Shown here one piece after another: positions 1 to 12,275 of a stretch of 64,000 nt of DNA. How positions within the stretch are numbered: the first letter of the stretch is position 1; each line of letters opens with the position of its first letter. Source of the stretch: Nipponacmea schrenckii (taxonomy: Eukaryota; Mollusca; Gastropoda; Lottiidae); the NCBI GenBank assembly GCA_030562195.1, contig CM060201.1, forward strand, positions 26,022,067 to 26,086,066. Direction: 5' to 3'. Under the pieces are notes generated by a model. It saw nothing but the letters and a program-made list of their open reading frames with translations, had not been told where the DNA came from and made no database searches. Position numbers and translations under genes: made by a program.

Positions 1-19
1 ACTGTCTACTTTAATCTTG

Positions 20-190
20 TATGGTGGCTCAGTGAGTTAGATTCTTGCTCGTTATTTACAAGAAAAAAAAAGATTTTTGCTCGTTAACTTGAAGGTCCAG
101 GGTTCAATCCCGACAAAGGTCGAGTTGAACTTTGTCATTCTTCTACCTTGTTTCCCTTGGTCAATTATTCAAGTGGAATGGGCTGACATG
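20..190 (+). mobile_element. tRNA-derived SINE (partial)
   Basis: A box-A-like stretch (TGGCTCAGTGAGTTAGA, from about 25) and a box-B-like stretch (GGTTCAATCC, 101-110) resemble the internal RNA polymerase III promoter of a tRNA-derived SINE. A short internal duplication with an A-run separates the boxes. Related copies occur at 2020-2110 (reverse) and 14826-15120, so this is a dispersed family and not a tRNA gene. Confidence 0.6.
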
Positions 191-1530
191 GAAAAAGCGT
201 CCAGTCGTTTGGATGTTAACTGAATTTTGATGCATCTACATGATGTGTTATTTGCTTCACTGCTGATTTCAATACACACTTCAATAGGCAGGCCCATTTT
301 GTTTAGTGACGACTGGCAAAGCTACTCAACCAATCTTGGTGCTATTTGAAATACCTGGAAAAGCTAGCTTCAGTTTCAACCATTATCACTTTCAAAGGAA
401 GACATGTGGTGTTAATGTAATTGCAAGGGAATGAGTTCGATTTTTATCTTAAAAAGCGCCATGGGTCACTAAGCTGTACCAGTAACACGAATGTTCTTCG
501 CTTCTTTCGTTTCTGGTACATCAAGCGTAGTTTAAGGAAGCAAATTAATGAATTGCAGACACACTTATCTGAAAATCTTTCGTGATATTTATTTACATGT
601 AAATAATATAAACAAACTAAGCTCTTCTATTTTTATCCTCGCGTTTTACAATCTTAATAGGTTTTACGGAAGAGTTTCAAATCTCGCTGCTGATCTGCTT
701 GTGGTTTTTAAAACTGAAAGAATTGTTACACATTCGAAGTGGCAAGTAATATATCAGAAGGGGCTACGGGGTATGGGGAAATTGATTAGTCCTCTCTCCC
801 CTGTAGCTCCGGACCACATCAACTCTAATGCCACAGAGTTGCAACATAAGATGTTCAGCGAGAACTGTTCATAACACGATACAATTTACGGTGTTCCGAT
901 GAATTCCCCAGTTCCAGGACCGAAGTGAAAAGGGAAGGGGAAAAGTAATATATACGGAGGGGCAATGGGCCAAATACCTCTTTTCCCCTTGTAACTCCGG
1001 GCAAGCTCAACTCCAAGTAATGCCACAGAGATGCAAAAAAGGATGCTCACGTATGCCAACTTTGTTGTTCGAGAGGCAAGTGAGGGGCAATGGATTTTTT
1101 CCGAGTAATGCCGCAAAAACTGAGAGAACGGTATAAAAGGTACACCATTCTGTTCATCCTTGATGTAGTACAGGCTGCACATGTCGAACATTGTTATCAA
1201 AGAAAACATAAGAAGAATTCTGGTTCTTATCAATGTTAACATCAGTTGACCCTAGGTTAGGATCTAATAATATCTACAGAACGTGAAATACATCAACACA
1301 TGCTGAAATATAAACATACGGTGTTGTATACATTATAATTACTAGTCGAACTGTATGAAGGCGAAAAGCTATGATCATTCCTGACTCTTATCAAGCAAGG
1401 CTTGTAAAACCATGTTAATATGATAAAGTAACCACGTGAGGAGAAAGTATATTTTACGCGGAAGCTGTCGTTATTTCCGGATGTAAATGGTAACTAATAG
1501 GACGTCCCATCGCATTTTGAAACTGTCAGT
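191..1530. other. No gene seen; diverged direct repeat
   Basis: No splice-bounded coding exon was recognised. Positions 769-860 and 962-1055 are diverged direct copies of one another, sharing a CTCTAATGCCACAGAGTTGCAA-like core. The open frames here cross this repeat and look like chance. Confidence 0.5.
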
Positions 1531-1544
1531 TCGACTTTGACCAA

Positions 1545-1975
1545 GAGTTTTAGATATAAACCAAAAGTTGTAGATATAATTCAAGAGTTCTAGATATAAA
1601 TCAAGAGTTCTAGATAATCCAAGAGTTCTAGATATAAACCAAGACTTCTAGATATAAATCAATAGTTCTTTACAAAAACCAAGAGTTCTAGATAAACCAA
1701 GAGTTCTAGATAAACCAAGAGTTCTAGATATAATTTAAGAGTTCTAGATATAAATTAAGAGTTCTAGATATAAATTAAACGTTCTAGATATAAATTAAGA
1801 GTTCTAGATATAAACCAAGAGTTCTAGATATAAACCAAGAGTTCTAGATATAAATTAAGAGTTCTAGATATAAATTAAGAGTTCTAGATATAAACCAAGA
1901 GTTCTAGATATATACCGAAAGTTCTAGATATAAAACAAGAGCTCAAGTTATAAACCCAGAGTTCCAGATATAAAT
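1545..1975. repeat. Minisatellite, about 20-bp unit
   Basis: About 20 head-to-tail copies of a unit close to GAGTTCTAGATATAAATYAA, with some shorter units that lack ATATAA. It contains no gene. Confidence 0.95.
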
Positions 1976-2019
1976 TAAAAATAGCATCACTGACAAGGTA
2001 AACCACTTTGAAAAGCCCG

Positions 2020-2112
2020 AAAGTTCATCTCGACATTTTTAGCAAGTGAACCCTGGACCTTCATGCTGGCGAGCAAGCATCTAACTCATTAAGTCACTGC
2101 GACACCGAAATA
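2020..2112 (-). mobile_element. tRNA-derived SINE head, reverse orientation
   Basis: On the minus strand this reads GACTTAATGAGTTAGATGCTT, then GAAGGTCCAGGGTTCA. These are the same box-A and box-B segments as in the SINE at 20-190. The 3' body was not delineated. Confidence 0.55.
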
Positions 2113-3215
2113 ATAATTAAAATCGTAGTCTAAAGTCTGGCGTCGAGTGCTCTTATAATTTCATTTTATTATATAAGTAGATCTCCAGATTTTGCCTTTG
2201 TAATATATAATTTATAATGTAATTAAAGTTTATACAGATGGTACATCGTGAATTGGCAAGATAAATATACAAAAACCCCTTTTCTGCACCTTGTTGGACC
2301 ATGCATTGTGCAATGTGAATGTGTAATTTACAATGTTGACGTGCACTTTATTTTCAAACAGATGGGATATTGGTAGGTTATTCCACCCAAATGGAAAGAC
2401 GCTTTTTTCATGAAGGAGATCCTATGCCTAAATTGGTTTGCGTCTAATTCATCGAGCCATTGCTGCTCCTTCAACAAAGAAAAATTACGAAATATTTATT
2501 CGTACTGTCGGAATTCGCTAAATTACAATGGTATTTCACTTGATTATTGTGGCATTTGAACTGAATAACTTCGGTCAATATAACAAACATTATAAACTGA
2601 GGTCGTATGGCTTCCAGTCGATGACACAGTAAGTGGAAGTGAAATAGCGTATGATTAGCAGACACGATATGTTACCAATGTTTATTAACTCCGATATCGC
2701 CTATCGCCTAGCGTTTTGAAGGGAGTCCAGATTCCTTTTCAATGAAATTTAAATAAATGTCACTGTCGCATGTCCGGTCCGGGATTATTGAAACAAACAA
2801 AAAAATAGTAGAAGCGAATACGAAAATGGACGAAAAGATACGATTAGATACGGACCTGACATAGAACCCATCTATTCCAGGCTATGTTTTTGTTAAATCG
2901 GACATGACTTATACATATGTATTTAATTTCACTAGGTACAAACTTTTATTATTGACAACAATCTGAATAAACCAAAAATAAACTTTTCATTAATCTATTA
3001 TCGTACAAAATTGAAGCTCCAAACAATGAAATCTTTCTGATAAGGTTTTCTTGCATAGAACATTTAAGAAATTTAAAAATAACATCATATTTTCAATTTC
3101 ATCGACCCTTAAAAATGATAAAAGATATACCGCAGGAATTCGTATATCCTCGAAAATTTCATTGAAAATTTGGTCATAGTTATTTAGTGAATAGTTTAAA
3201 ATAATCAAAATTTAC
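2113..3215. other. No gene seen
   Basis: This stretch is AT-rich with no exon that is both splice-bounded and recognisable. If the exon at 3222-3305 is a fatty-acid-binding-protein first exon, this would be its first coding intron on the minus strand. No second exon was found before the window start. Confidence 0.4.
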
Positions 3216-3221
3216 ACTCAC

Positions 3222-3305
3222 CCATTTTATCCATCAGGGGACCAAGGTTGTCTGTGGATTCCTTTTTCCATTTTCCAATAAGAGCTGCCATTCTGATACC
3301 CTTTT
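3222..3305 (-). CDS. Fatty-acid-binding-protein-like first coding exon (partial gene)
   Basis: Read on the minus strand, a TTTACAG acceptor opens the exon at 3305, ATG lies at 3291-3289, and a GTGAGTG donor follows 3222. From the ATG the exon encodes 23 residues plus one base, beginning MAALIGKWKKESTDNLG. The GKWK-x-ES-x-N-x(6)-M pattern and the phase-1 end at about codon 24 match the first exon of intracellular lipid-binding proteins, whose beta-barrel binds fatty acids in the cytosol. Exons 2-4 are not visible and would lie beyond position 1. The frame is also open upstream of the ATG and joins in phase to a possible exon at 8491-8543. The call rests on one short exon, so it could be another protein. 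Confidence 0.5.
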
Positions 3306-3659
3306 CTGTAAACGAGAGAAACAGATTTTGAGATAGTTCACAAGCTAGGCTGCAAGTTATTCGACTGACTGCACAAGTTGGAAAGCGCGCTATAGTAGAG
3401 GTATATCGATAGAAATAAAGTCACGTGGTTTGATATGATAAGAAGTTCATTGTCTATAATGCAAATTCACAGTCTGGCGCATGGTTTAAACAATGGCCTT
3501 GCATTTGAATAGAATGCAATACTTCAAAGTTCTGTTTGTTACAAATAGGTCTACATGGTCAATATAGCAAAATATACATGTATATGTATACCATAATTCT
3601 TGCTTCACTTAAAGAGATTGTATAGATGCTTTCTATGGAAGCCGATAGCGGCTATCCTC

Positions 3660-3775
3660 TTTTTTCAATATCTCAAAGTCGCCAAGTCGACAAGTCGCCG
3701 GATTTCAAAGTCGCCAACTCGCCAACTCGACAAGTCGCCGGAAATTTGGAATGGCGACTTGGCTTAAACATATTC
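3660..3775. repeat. Short tandem repeat of GTCGCCAAGTCGACAAGTCGCC type
   Basis: Several imperfect copies of CGCCAAGTCGACAAGTCGCCGG lie next to the start of the following minisatellite. Confidence 0.7.
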
Positions 3776-4755
3776 TGCAAACATCAATATATTGGATAGC
3801 TAGTACATGTATATTCTCGAACATCAACATATGGGTAACTAGTACATGTATATTTTACAAACATCAACATATAGGGTAGCTAGTACATGTATATTTTACA
3901 AAAATCAATCATATTGGGTAGCTAGTACATGTATATTTTACAAACATCAATATATTGGGTAGCTAGTACATGTATATTCTTACAAACATCAATATATTGG
4001 GTAGCTAGTACATGTATATTCTACAAACATCAATATATTGGGCATCTAGTATATTCTACAAACATCAATATATTGGGCATCTAGTATATTCTTCAAATAT
4101 CAATATATTGGGCATCTAGTATATTCTACAAACATCAATGTTGGGCACTTAGTATATTCTTCAAATATCAATATATTGGGCATCTAGCATATTCTACAAA
4201 TATCAATATATTGGGCATCTAGTATATTCTACAAACATCAATATATTGGGCAACTAGTATATTCTACAAATATCAATATATTGGGCATCTAGTATATTCT
4301 ACAAACATCAATATGTTGGGCGACTAGTATATTCTTCAAATATCAATATATTGGGCATCTAGTATATTCTACAAACATCAATATGTTGGGCAACTAGTAT
4401 ATTCTTCAAATATCAATATATTGGGCATCTAGTATATTCTTCAAATATCAATATATTGGGCATCTAGTATATTCTACAAACATCAATATATTGGTGCAAC
4501 TGTATATTCTCAAATATCAATATATTGGCATCTAGTATATTCTTCAAATTTTCAATATTTGGGCAACTAGTTTATTCTACAAATATCAAATTTGGGCAAC
4601 TAGTATATTCTACAAACATCAATATATTGGGCATCTAGTATATTCTTCAAATATCAATATATTGGACATCTAGTATATTCTACAAACATCAATATGTTGT
4701 GCAATTCTAGTATATATTTTTCAAATTTTCAATATATTGGGCAACTAGGATTCTT
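3776..4755. repeat. Minisatellite, about 32-44-bp unit
   Basis: Roughly 25 units built on ATCAATATATTGGGCATCTAG plus TATATTCTACAAAC. The first units are longer and carry GTAGCTAGTACATGTATATT. Later units alternate CATCTAG with CAACTAG and ACAAACATC with TTCAAATATC, which gives a higher-order two-unit pattern. Confidence 0.95.
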
Positions 4756-6885
4756 AATTGAAGCATTTTGAATGAGACTCATACCTAATATTGTTCAAGG
4801 CGATTGGCCTTTTAAAAAATGATAGTCATCAAGACAAAGGCTAACGGACGGAGACGGAGATCTTTGTTATCTACAAGACTTTGTTTCCGCCTCCTCTCTA
4901 TTAGTCATTGATTAGATAATATCACATCACAAAGGTTACTATTAAAATAGTTTTCACCATTATCCAGTCTTTATATTGATCACATTTTCTTGTGATGATA
5001 ATATGTAAAACAACTTTCATATTGTCACAAATATTCATTCAAACACTATCGACAGTGAACTGTTAGGCACATTTGTAAAGCAATTTACATCTCACACGTA
5101 GCAAATACCGTATCAGCGTATGATAGCGAAAAAGAGTAAATTTCAAACGCATGTTACTCATGTTCTCATGTTACTGAGTTGTTAGTTGCGTTCGTTACTC
5201 ATTGGCATTGTCATAATTCTCCACATAAAGCAATTAGCTATCGCTATGGTGCCTGAGCGCTTTCATATTTCCTTTAAGCGCTGTAATGAATGTAGTTTTA
5301 TGTCATACTCTCCTGCACCTAACGGGCTAATAAAGACGGTCAAGGAGAGAAATTTTGTCAGGACAGCGGCATTAGCGTGCTCTTTTTACGATTTCCGATT
5401 GTCGAGTGTCTTTATCATGTACAGTCTGTAGCTCACGGTGACATCCAAACGACGAGATACCGTTTATGTCATGACCATCCTCATATCGACAGAATGAAAT
5501 TTCATATCTACAAAATTCATAGATACAAATCTTGTAGAACAGTTAAGAGAAAAGTTCATGATATCTTCAAACCAGTAATCAAAGGGTTGATATACACTTC
5601 GAAAATCCCAGACGTTCTCTATTACTTGTTTTGTTTTATTTAACAATATTGATTCAATTTCCATGTTGAACCATCTTTTCCTACAAAACTTCAATTTGGT
5701 TGTTTAATTGCCTTCCTTCATTGAAGAAGCCTTTTAAATAATTAGATTTTTTGTAGTTTCTTCAAACATCCAATACGGTGGTACATGTGGTACATTTCAA
5801 TGATGATGTTGACGTTTACGGACGTTTGAAGCGATCAAGTTTTCTTTCATTAACGCAATGTGACTGTTCTAAATCTTGGACGTGTATCTGGAACAGTGAT
5901 ACCATCAATTTGTACCATTCCTATTTTCAATCTGATGTCTGTCGTTCTTACAGTTCTTCTAAAACTAATCTTTTTTTATTACTTTACTAATGCAAAAGGC
6001 CTCATGTGATATGAGCAGATATTGTGATAAGTGACGTTTATCAGAAGCAATTAATGAAATTGCAGGAACCACAGACGTCTGATTGAAAAATGGAACGGTG
6101 CAATTTAATCCTTTCAGTATTTCCGATACACAATTTAAAAAAACCCAAAAACCTCTTTACAATCGCCTTAAGGCAGAAATAAAAAAGTATTATGGTCTTC
6201 CCTAGATATAATTTGATCACTTATATTGGCGAGAAAAGAATTAATCAAATAATAACAGGTAATCACTAGCGTGAAAAAGTCCACATATTTCAAGAAGGAC
6301 AGTATCACATCCAAAACATTTGTGGTACGACGACAATGAGCCACCATTATCGTTTAACAGTTTATATGACAATAATTTTCAAAACATAGATTTACTATGA
6401 GTATGATTTTTAAAAAATATATCAATGAAAACTATTGCACTGAATGTTATTTTCATTTTTAATACAAATACTTAACATCATTATAAAGGATGACAATAAT
6501 TTGCAAACATCAATCATGGAAGCTGGAAGGTACAAAGAACTATACATGACATCGTGCCGATGATACTGTCGTCAGAATGTCTATTTCGTTGCCTTCAGCG
6601 TTGAAAATACAAAGTGAAACCTAATGATTTCTGACAGAAAAAGGCTGAAACTGGATAGTTTAATCAAGTCTTTATATCTGATGTAACATTGATGGTTTCC
6701 AATTCACTCCATATAATGATAAACAAGTCTAATATCTCTAGTTTTTTACATAAGGAAACTGATTTTTATGTCACCTTTAGTTAAATATGAATTATTTGTT
6801 AAGAAGGCATGTGTAAGGATGTAACCCAATTTTATTTAAATGTAAATTTAGATGTTGAGTGTATTAATTTTTTTGTGAATTGACA
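4756..6885. other. No gene seen; contains a foldback repeat pair
   Basis: No supported coding exon was found. Short open frames at 5186-5643 lack splice context and recognisable domains. Positions 5880-5965 and 6060-6175 are inverted copies of the dispersed foldback element described separately. Confidence 0.4.
5880..6175. mobile_element. Foldback (inverted-pair) short element
   Basis: The left arm reads CATCAATTTGTACCATTCC and then ends near ATGTCTGTCGTTC. The right arm is its reverse complement: ACCACAGACGTCTGATTG, then a run to CCTCTTTACAATCGCCTTAA. The same arms recur many times in the window, so this is an interspersed family with no coding capacity. Confidence 0.6.
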
Positions 6886-6889
6886 AACA

Positions 6890-7925
6890 ATGACAAAACT
6901 GGACATCGAGATCTACAGAAACAAGGACGACACGAGGCATCGAGATCTACAGAAACAAGGACGACGCGTGACAATGAACTACAAAACGGGGACCCTCGAG
7001 ATCTACAGAAACAAGGAAGACACGAGACATCGAGATCTACAGAAACAAGGAAAACGAGACATCAAGATCTACAGAAACAAGGACGACAAGAGACATCGAG
7101 ATCTACAGAAACAAGGACGACAGAGACATCGAGATCTACAGAAACAAGGACAAAACGAGACATCGAGATCTACAGAAACAAGGACAAAACGAGACATCGA
7201 GATCTACAGAAACAAGGAAAACGAGACATTGAGATCTATAGAAACAAGGACGACAAGAGATATCGAGATCTACAGAAGCAAGGACGACAAGAGATATCGA
7301 GATCTACAGAAGAAAGAACAGAAAGAGATCTACAGAACAAGGAGACGAGATATCGAGATCTACAGAAACAAGGACAAAACGAGACATCAAGATCTACAGA
7401 AACAAGGACGACAAGAGATATCGAGATCTACAGAATCAAGGACGACAAGAAATATCGAGATCTATGGATACAAGGACGACAAGAGATATCGAGATCTATA
7501 CAAACAAGGACAAAACGAGACACCGAGATCTACAGAAACAAGGAAGACATGAGACATCGAGACCTGCAGAAACAAGGACAAAGCGAGACATCGAGATCTA
7601 CAGAAACAAGAACGACAAGAGTTATTGAGATCTATAGAAACAAGGACGACAAGAGATATCGAGATCTACAGAATCAAGGACGACAAGAAATATCGAGATC
7701 TATGGATACAAGGACGACAAAGGACATCGAGAACTACCGAGACAAGGACAAAACGAGACATAGAAACCTACAGAAACAAGGACAAAACGAGACATCGAGA
7801 TCTACAGAAACATTGAAACAAGGACGACAAGAGATATCGAGATCTGCTGAAACAAGAAGGACGACATGCGACATCGAGATCTATAGATACGAGGACGACA
7901 CGAGACATCGAGATCTACATTTAAA
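6890..7925 (+). repeat. Purine-rich minisatellite with long open frames
   Basis: About 35 copies of a 27-34-bp unit such as CATCGAGATCTACAGAAACA plus AGGACGACAAGAGA. The unit contains no stop in two forward frames, so a 352-codon and a 220-codon frame both run through the same DNA. Both encode charged repeats of the EIYRNKDD and RDLQKQGR types. Unit lengths vary and flip the frames relative to each other. No signal peptide, splice site or conserved domain is seen, so this is treated as a repeat and not a gene. Confidence 0.9.
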
Positions 7926-7929
7926 TCCT

Positions 7930-8485
7930 AGGTTATAGTGTTTTTATCTCTGGATTAAGAGTCCATCAGAGAATCATTGGTCTATGGATCTAATGCTAAT
8001 TTACAACCAGTGCAAAGCAGCAAAGAAATTTAACATATGGTGTTTTTTTAAGTTTTATTTTCTATAGATTGCAATGCTTATTCAAATATTTTGATTTGAT
8101 TAATCTAAAGCATCGTACATTAGCATGAGACAAAGCACTGGATAATGCTAACATGTTTTTAATGAAAATTTACCCTTAACGTGTAATGTACAACAAGCGG
8201 AGAAGGTCAAACCCATTTGAGACGATTGTAAATGCCGGTAGTAGGCCTATAAATTATATTCTAATCTATATATAAAACGTGAAAAAAACAATTATGAGGG
8301 ATCAGACAAACAAGCTGGAAAAGTTTCGTAGTATAGTCAGTTAGATAGAGCGTTGTTTATATTTCACTGCAATTAGGCTTGCATATCAATGGCTTGAAAC
8401 TCTTTAAAAGACTAAAGATTCCGACACCATTTATGTGTTGCCAATTTAGATATAGTTACAAAATAATCAGGTTCAAAGAAACAAG
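7930..8485. other. No gene seen
   Basis: AT-rich unique-looking sequence with no exon, tandem array or recognisable element. Confidence 0.4.
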
Positions 8486-8490
8486 CTTAC

Positions 8491-8543
8491 CTGATTTAAG
8501 ATCCAACGTAAGGTTTCGATTTGCTGGCATATCAAACACAAAT
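8491..8543 (-). CDS. Possible 5' exon joined to the fatty-acid-binding-protein-like exon
   Basis: On the minus strand a strong acceptor (TTTATTTTTCTAG) and donor (ATCAG then GTAAGC) bound a 53-nt segment. In the phase that fits the exon at 3305 it is open, reads FVFDMPANRNLTLDLKS and contains an internal ATG. The leftover G plus AA from 3305 forms a codon, so the two segments could join without a stop. It may equally be a 5' UTR exon or a chance splice pair, because the intron would be over 5 kb and no homology is recognised. Confidence 0.3.
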
Positions 8544-8544
8544 C

Positions 8545-10730
8545 TAGAAAAATAAACAAAAACCAAAGTCTATTTATAATCAAAAATTTACAACACAAAT
8601 TTATAATCCAATTTCAGTTACAGATACTGTATACAGTGGTTACTTATTTTTCATATTTAAAGGGTATTTCCCGCTAAAACAGAATTTTAATGAAAATGAT
8701 ATTTCCGGTTTACGTATCTTGATTTCTACGCCGATGAATCTGGCCTAGATTGTGTTAAGGAGTGTTTTCGTGGAATATTGCATCCTGATCATAGTGTCCA
8801 ACCACGCCACCATTCGCCATACTTCCTCGAGGCAGTGAAAATACAAACGAGGGAAATGACGTATTTATAGCTCAATGATATCCAATCAAAATGGGCCCTG
8901 GAATTTTTCTAAGAAATATCAGCCAATCAAATCTATTCACTAGTTATAGATGCCTTATGGCTGGGTTCAGATTGCTAATATGTTCGTAGAAATGGTCGGC
9001 GAATCAAGGCGAGTCTGGGACTAAAGCAGGGGCATAATATATGTGTAACAAACCGATTTTGTCGGGTTTTTACCTCTTTTGCATTGCATTACCCAATTCT
9101 ACCGATAATTTTATGTCTTTTCGTTACGGGACCTACCGTTTTCAATTTCAATTTTCAAAATCCTTTATTATAATTATTAAAATATTCTTTTCTGGTATTC
9201 TGAAGGAAACACGTTAATCTAATCCCGTAATAACATTATCATTGTCTGATTAATGCTATTTTAATTTCCTTAAAACAAATGACAACATAAGAGATGTCTT
9301 GCGTCCCTATACAGCTTGATTCATTCCAGTTGATTACAAATTAACTTTAAACATTTAGTATAAAAACAGATAATGTGTGTGTGTTTTATATATTTCATAT
9401 CCGTTTCCCACATTCCTGACATAGTTTGTAAATTAGTAGTATAACTAGTCTATGATAATATAGTAACTACTAGTATCCTAGTATCATTAATTAGTACTAA
9501 CAGATGTACCAACTACTAAATACCAACACTTCTCATTGTTATCTATAATTAAAGGGATACAGCATTGGAATTTTAAAGAATGATAATATTTTTGTTCAGA
9601 AATTGCCTCAAAACCAACTGCAAATGACAGAAACGCTTGCACTCCGAAGCAGATTGAGCTTTACTGAAAATGCTGAGGGTTACCGAATGAAGTGTTTTCT
9701 GTGGATAAATGCGATCATAGAAAATTGAACAAGGGAAAATATTATATACTGTTCAAGGATAACGACTTAGATTCTCGAGGATCCTGTCTACCATTCAGCA
9801 TTCGATCAAACTTCGTTTCATTCAGACCTGTACTATTTCTTTCAATTTATCAATAACTACCCTATAAAAAAGCAATACACTGATTTCACAGCCTATACTG
9901 ACATGACTTTTGGACTCAAGTACAATACACTTGTGTAATATATTTAAATAACCTTGAGCAAATTTCCGATGTACAATATCATGAACAAGATTTGAGTGTG
10001 TCGTTAGGTGTAGAAATAATGTTATTTACATACCGTCGGTAGTCAATGCCTCATACAATGTCTGAGGTTTCGCCGCAGATCATGAGAACTAAACCAACAT
10101 GAATGACATAATGTATTATATTAATAACATTGAATATTGCTTTTTAAACTTCATCTAAAATTAGATAATTACTCAGTTTATTTCAAATCTATTTTATTTT
10201 GCTATGTATATGTATATGTATATACTTCTCTTATTATGCTAAAGGCAAAATATTGTGTAATACCCAATTGTAGATATTATATTAAAATATGTACAATCAG
10301 CATTTTATAGACCTACTAGACTTTTATAAATCCTTTATATTAATATTTTTTCTTTTTAAGTTAGAATGTAAAAAGGAGAACTTTGTATATATATTTCGTT
10401 TTTTTCCTTTCAGATGATCATTATGAGTCGGTACCGCCATGTTGTTTTCTTTTACATTTCTTTTTACTAACTGAACATACAGCACTTGAAAACATATAGT
10501 TCTAGATCTATGACCTAGGTCAATGCTATTTGTGAGAATACTTTTCTCATTTCACCTTAACACTACTATAAAAAGTGGATTTAATTTAATGTTCGATACC
10601 ATTCATTGAAATATTTCGGTTACAATGTATTGCTTGAAACATACTGAAGAACAAACTGCATGAAATGGTTAACTTTCCTATCATCAGAAGCAAAAGTAGT
10701 TTCACCTCATCAACGAAAGCGTCAGCAGCA
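8545..10730. other. No supported gene; splice-like motif near 10030
   Basis: No recognisable coding exon was found. A minus-strand donor-like site (ACCGACG then GTATGT) near 10030 resembles another at about 12640 (CAGACAA then GTATGT), with similar sequence before each. All frames upstream of the first contain stops, so no exon is called. Confidence 0.35.
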
Positions 10731-10734
10731 GCAC

Positions 10735-10920
10735 TTACATCAACATAAGCAGTAGCAGTAGCACCAGGACGAATATTACCGTCATCAGCACTTCACCTAC
10801 ATCATCATTATCATTGATGACACTAACATCAGTATCATCATTAGCAGCTGCAGCGCTTAGAAGCATTAGCAGTTGCAACAACATCAGCATCATCTTCAAC
10901 AACAACTCTATCATTATAAG
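10735..10920. repeat. CAG/ATC trinucleotide-rich low-complexity tract
   Basis: Imperfect CAGCAG, ATCATC and ACATCA runs lead into the next minisatellite. The leucine-rich minus-strand frame here is a by-product of the composition. Confidence 0.8.
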
Positions 10921-12275
10921 ATGTGACACCAGTGCCAGTAAGATATCTAGTATCAGCAATACCTTATATAATAATAAACTGTGACACCAGCAGTAGCAAT
11001 ATCAATAGCAGCAGCAATACCTATATAATCATAAGATGTGACACCAGCAACAATAAGACCACTAGCAGCACCAATACCTATATAATCATAAGCTGTGAGA
11101 CACCCAAAACACCAGTAGAAGCAATATCACTAGCAGCAACAATACCTATATAATCATAAGATGTGACACCAACACCAGTAAGATCACTAGTAGCAGCAAT
11201 ACCTATATAACCATAAGCTGTGACACCAGCACTAGTAAGATCACTAGCAGCACCAATACTTATATAATCATAAGCTGTGACACCAGTAACAGCAAGATCA
11301 GCAGCGGTAATACCTATATAATCATAAGCTGTAACACTAGCACCATTAAGATCTCTATCAGCAGCAATACCTATATAATCATAAGTATTGACACCAGTAC
11401 CAGTAAGATCACTAGCAGCAGAAATACCTATATAATCAGAAGCTGTGACGCCAGCACCAGCAAGATCACTAGCAGCAGCAATACCTATATAATCATAAGC
11501 TGTGACACCAGTGCCAGTAAGATCTCTAGCAGCAGCAATTTCTATATAATCATAAGCTGTGACACCAGCACCAGTAATACCTCTACCAGCAGCAATACCT
11601 ATATAATCATAAGCTGTGACACCAGCACCAGTAAAATCTCTAGCAACAGCAATACCTATATCATTATAAGCTGTGACACCAGCACCAGTAAGATCTCTAG
11701 TATCAGCAATACTATATAATCATAAGCTGTGACACCAGCACCAGTAAGATCTCTAGCAGCAACAGTACCTATATAATCATAAGCTGTGACACCAGTAACA
11801 ATAAGACCACTAGCAGCAACAATACCTATATAATCATAAGCTGTGACATCAGCACCAGTAAGATCACTGGTAGCAGCAGCAATACCTATATAATCATAAG
11901 CTGTGACACCAGCACCAGTAAGATCAGCAGCAACAATACCTATATAATCATAAGCTGTGATTTTAGTACCAGTAAGATCACTAGCAGCGGCAATACCTAT
12001 ATAATCAGAAGCTGTGACACCAGCACCAGTAAGATCTCTAGCAGCAGCAATATCTGTATAATCATAAGCAGTGACACCAGCACCAGTAAGACCTCTACCA
12101 GCAGCAATACCTATATAATCATAAGCTGTGAAACCAGCACCAGTAAATATAAGACCACTAGCAGCAACAATACTAGTACCTATATAATCATAAGCTGTGA
12201 CACCAGCACCAACAAGACCACTGGCAGCAGCAATATCTATATAATCATAAATGACACCAGCACCGACATCAGCAA
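10918..12275. repeat. Minisatellite, about 57-bp unit
   Basis: About 23 units of the form CTATATAATCATAAGCTGTG, then ACACCAGCACCAGTAAGATC, then TCTAGCAGCAGCAATAC. Units differ by point changes and small indels (for example GATCAC for GATCTC). The array contains stop codons and is not coding. Confidence 0.95.

Noticed and set aside
20..110. tRNA gene
   Set aside because: The box-A and box-B segments are separated by an A-rich insert, no cloverleaf can be drawn, and the same sequence recurs as a dispersed SINE.
548..1242. Frames of 108 and 118 codons on opposite strands
   Set aside because: They overlap a diverged direct repeat, with no splice context or domain.
1545..1975. CRISPR-like regular repeats
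   Set aside because: Units are contiguous with no unique spacers, in an intron-containing eukaryotic genome; all such arrays here are minisatellites.
10030..10090. Splice-like exon on the minus strand (ending CTACCGACG then GTATGT)
   Set aside because: All frames from the best acceptor contain stops, and the similar site near 12640 is no better; too weak to call.
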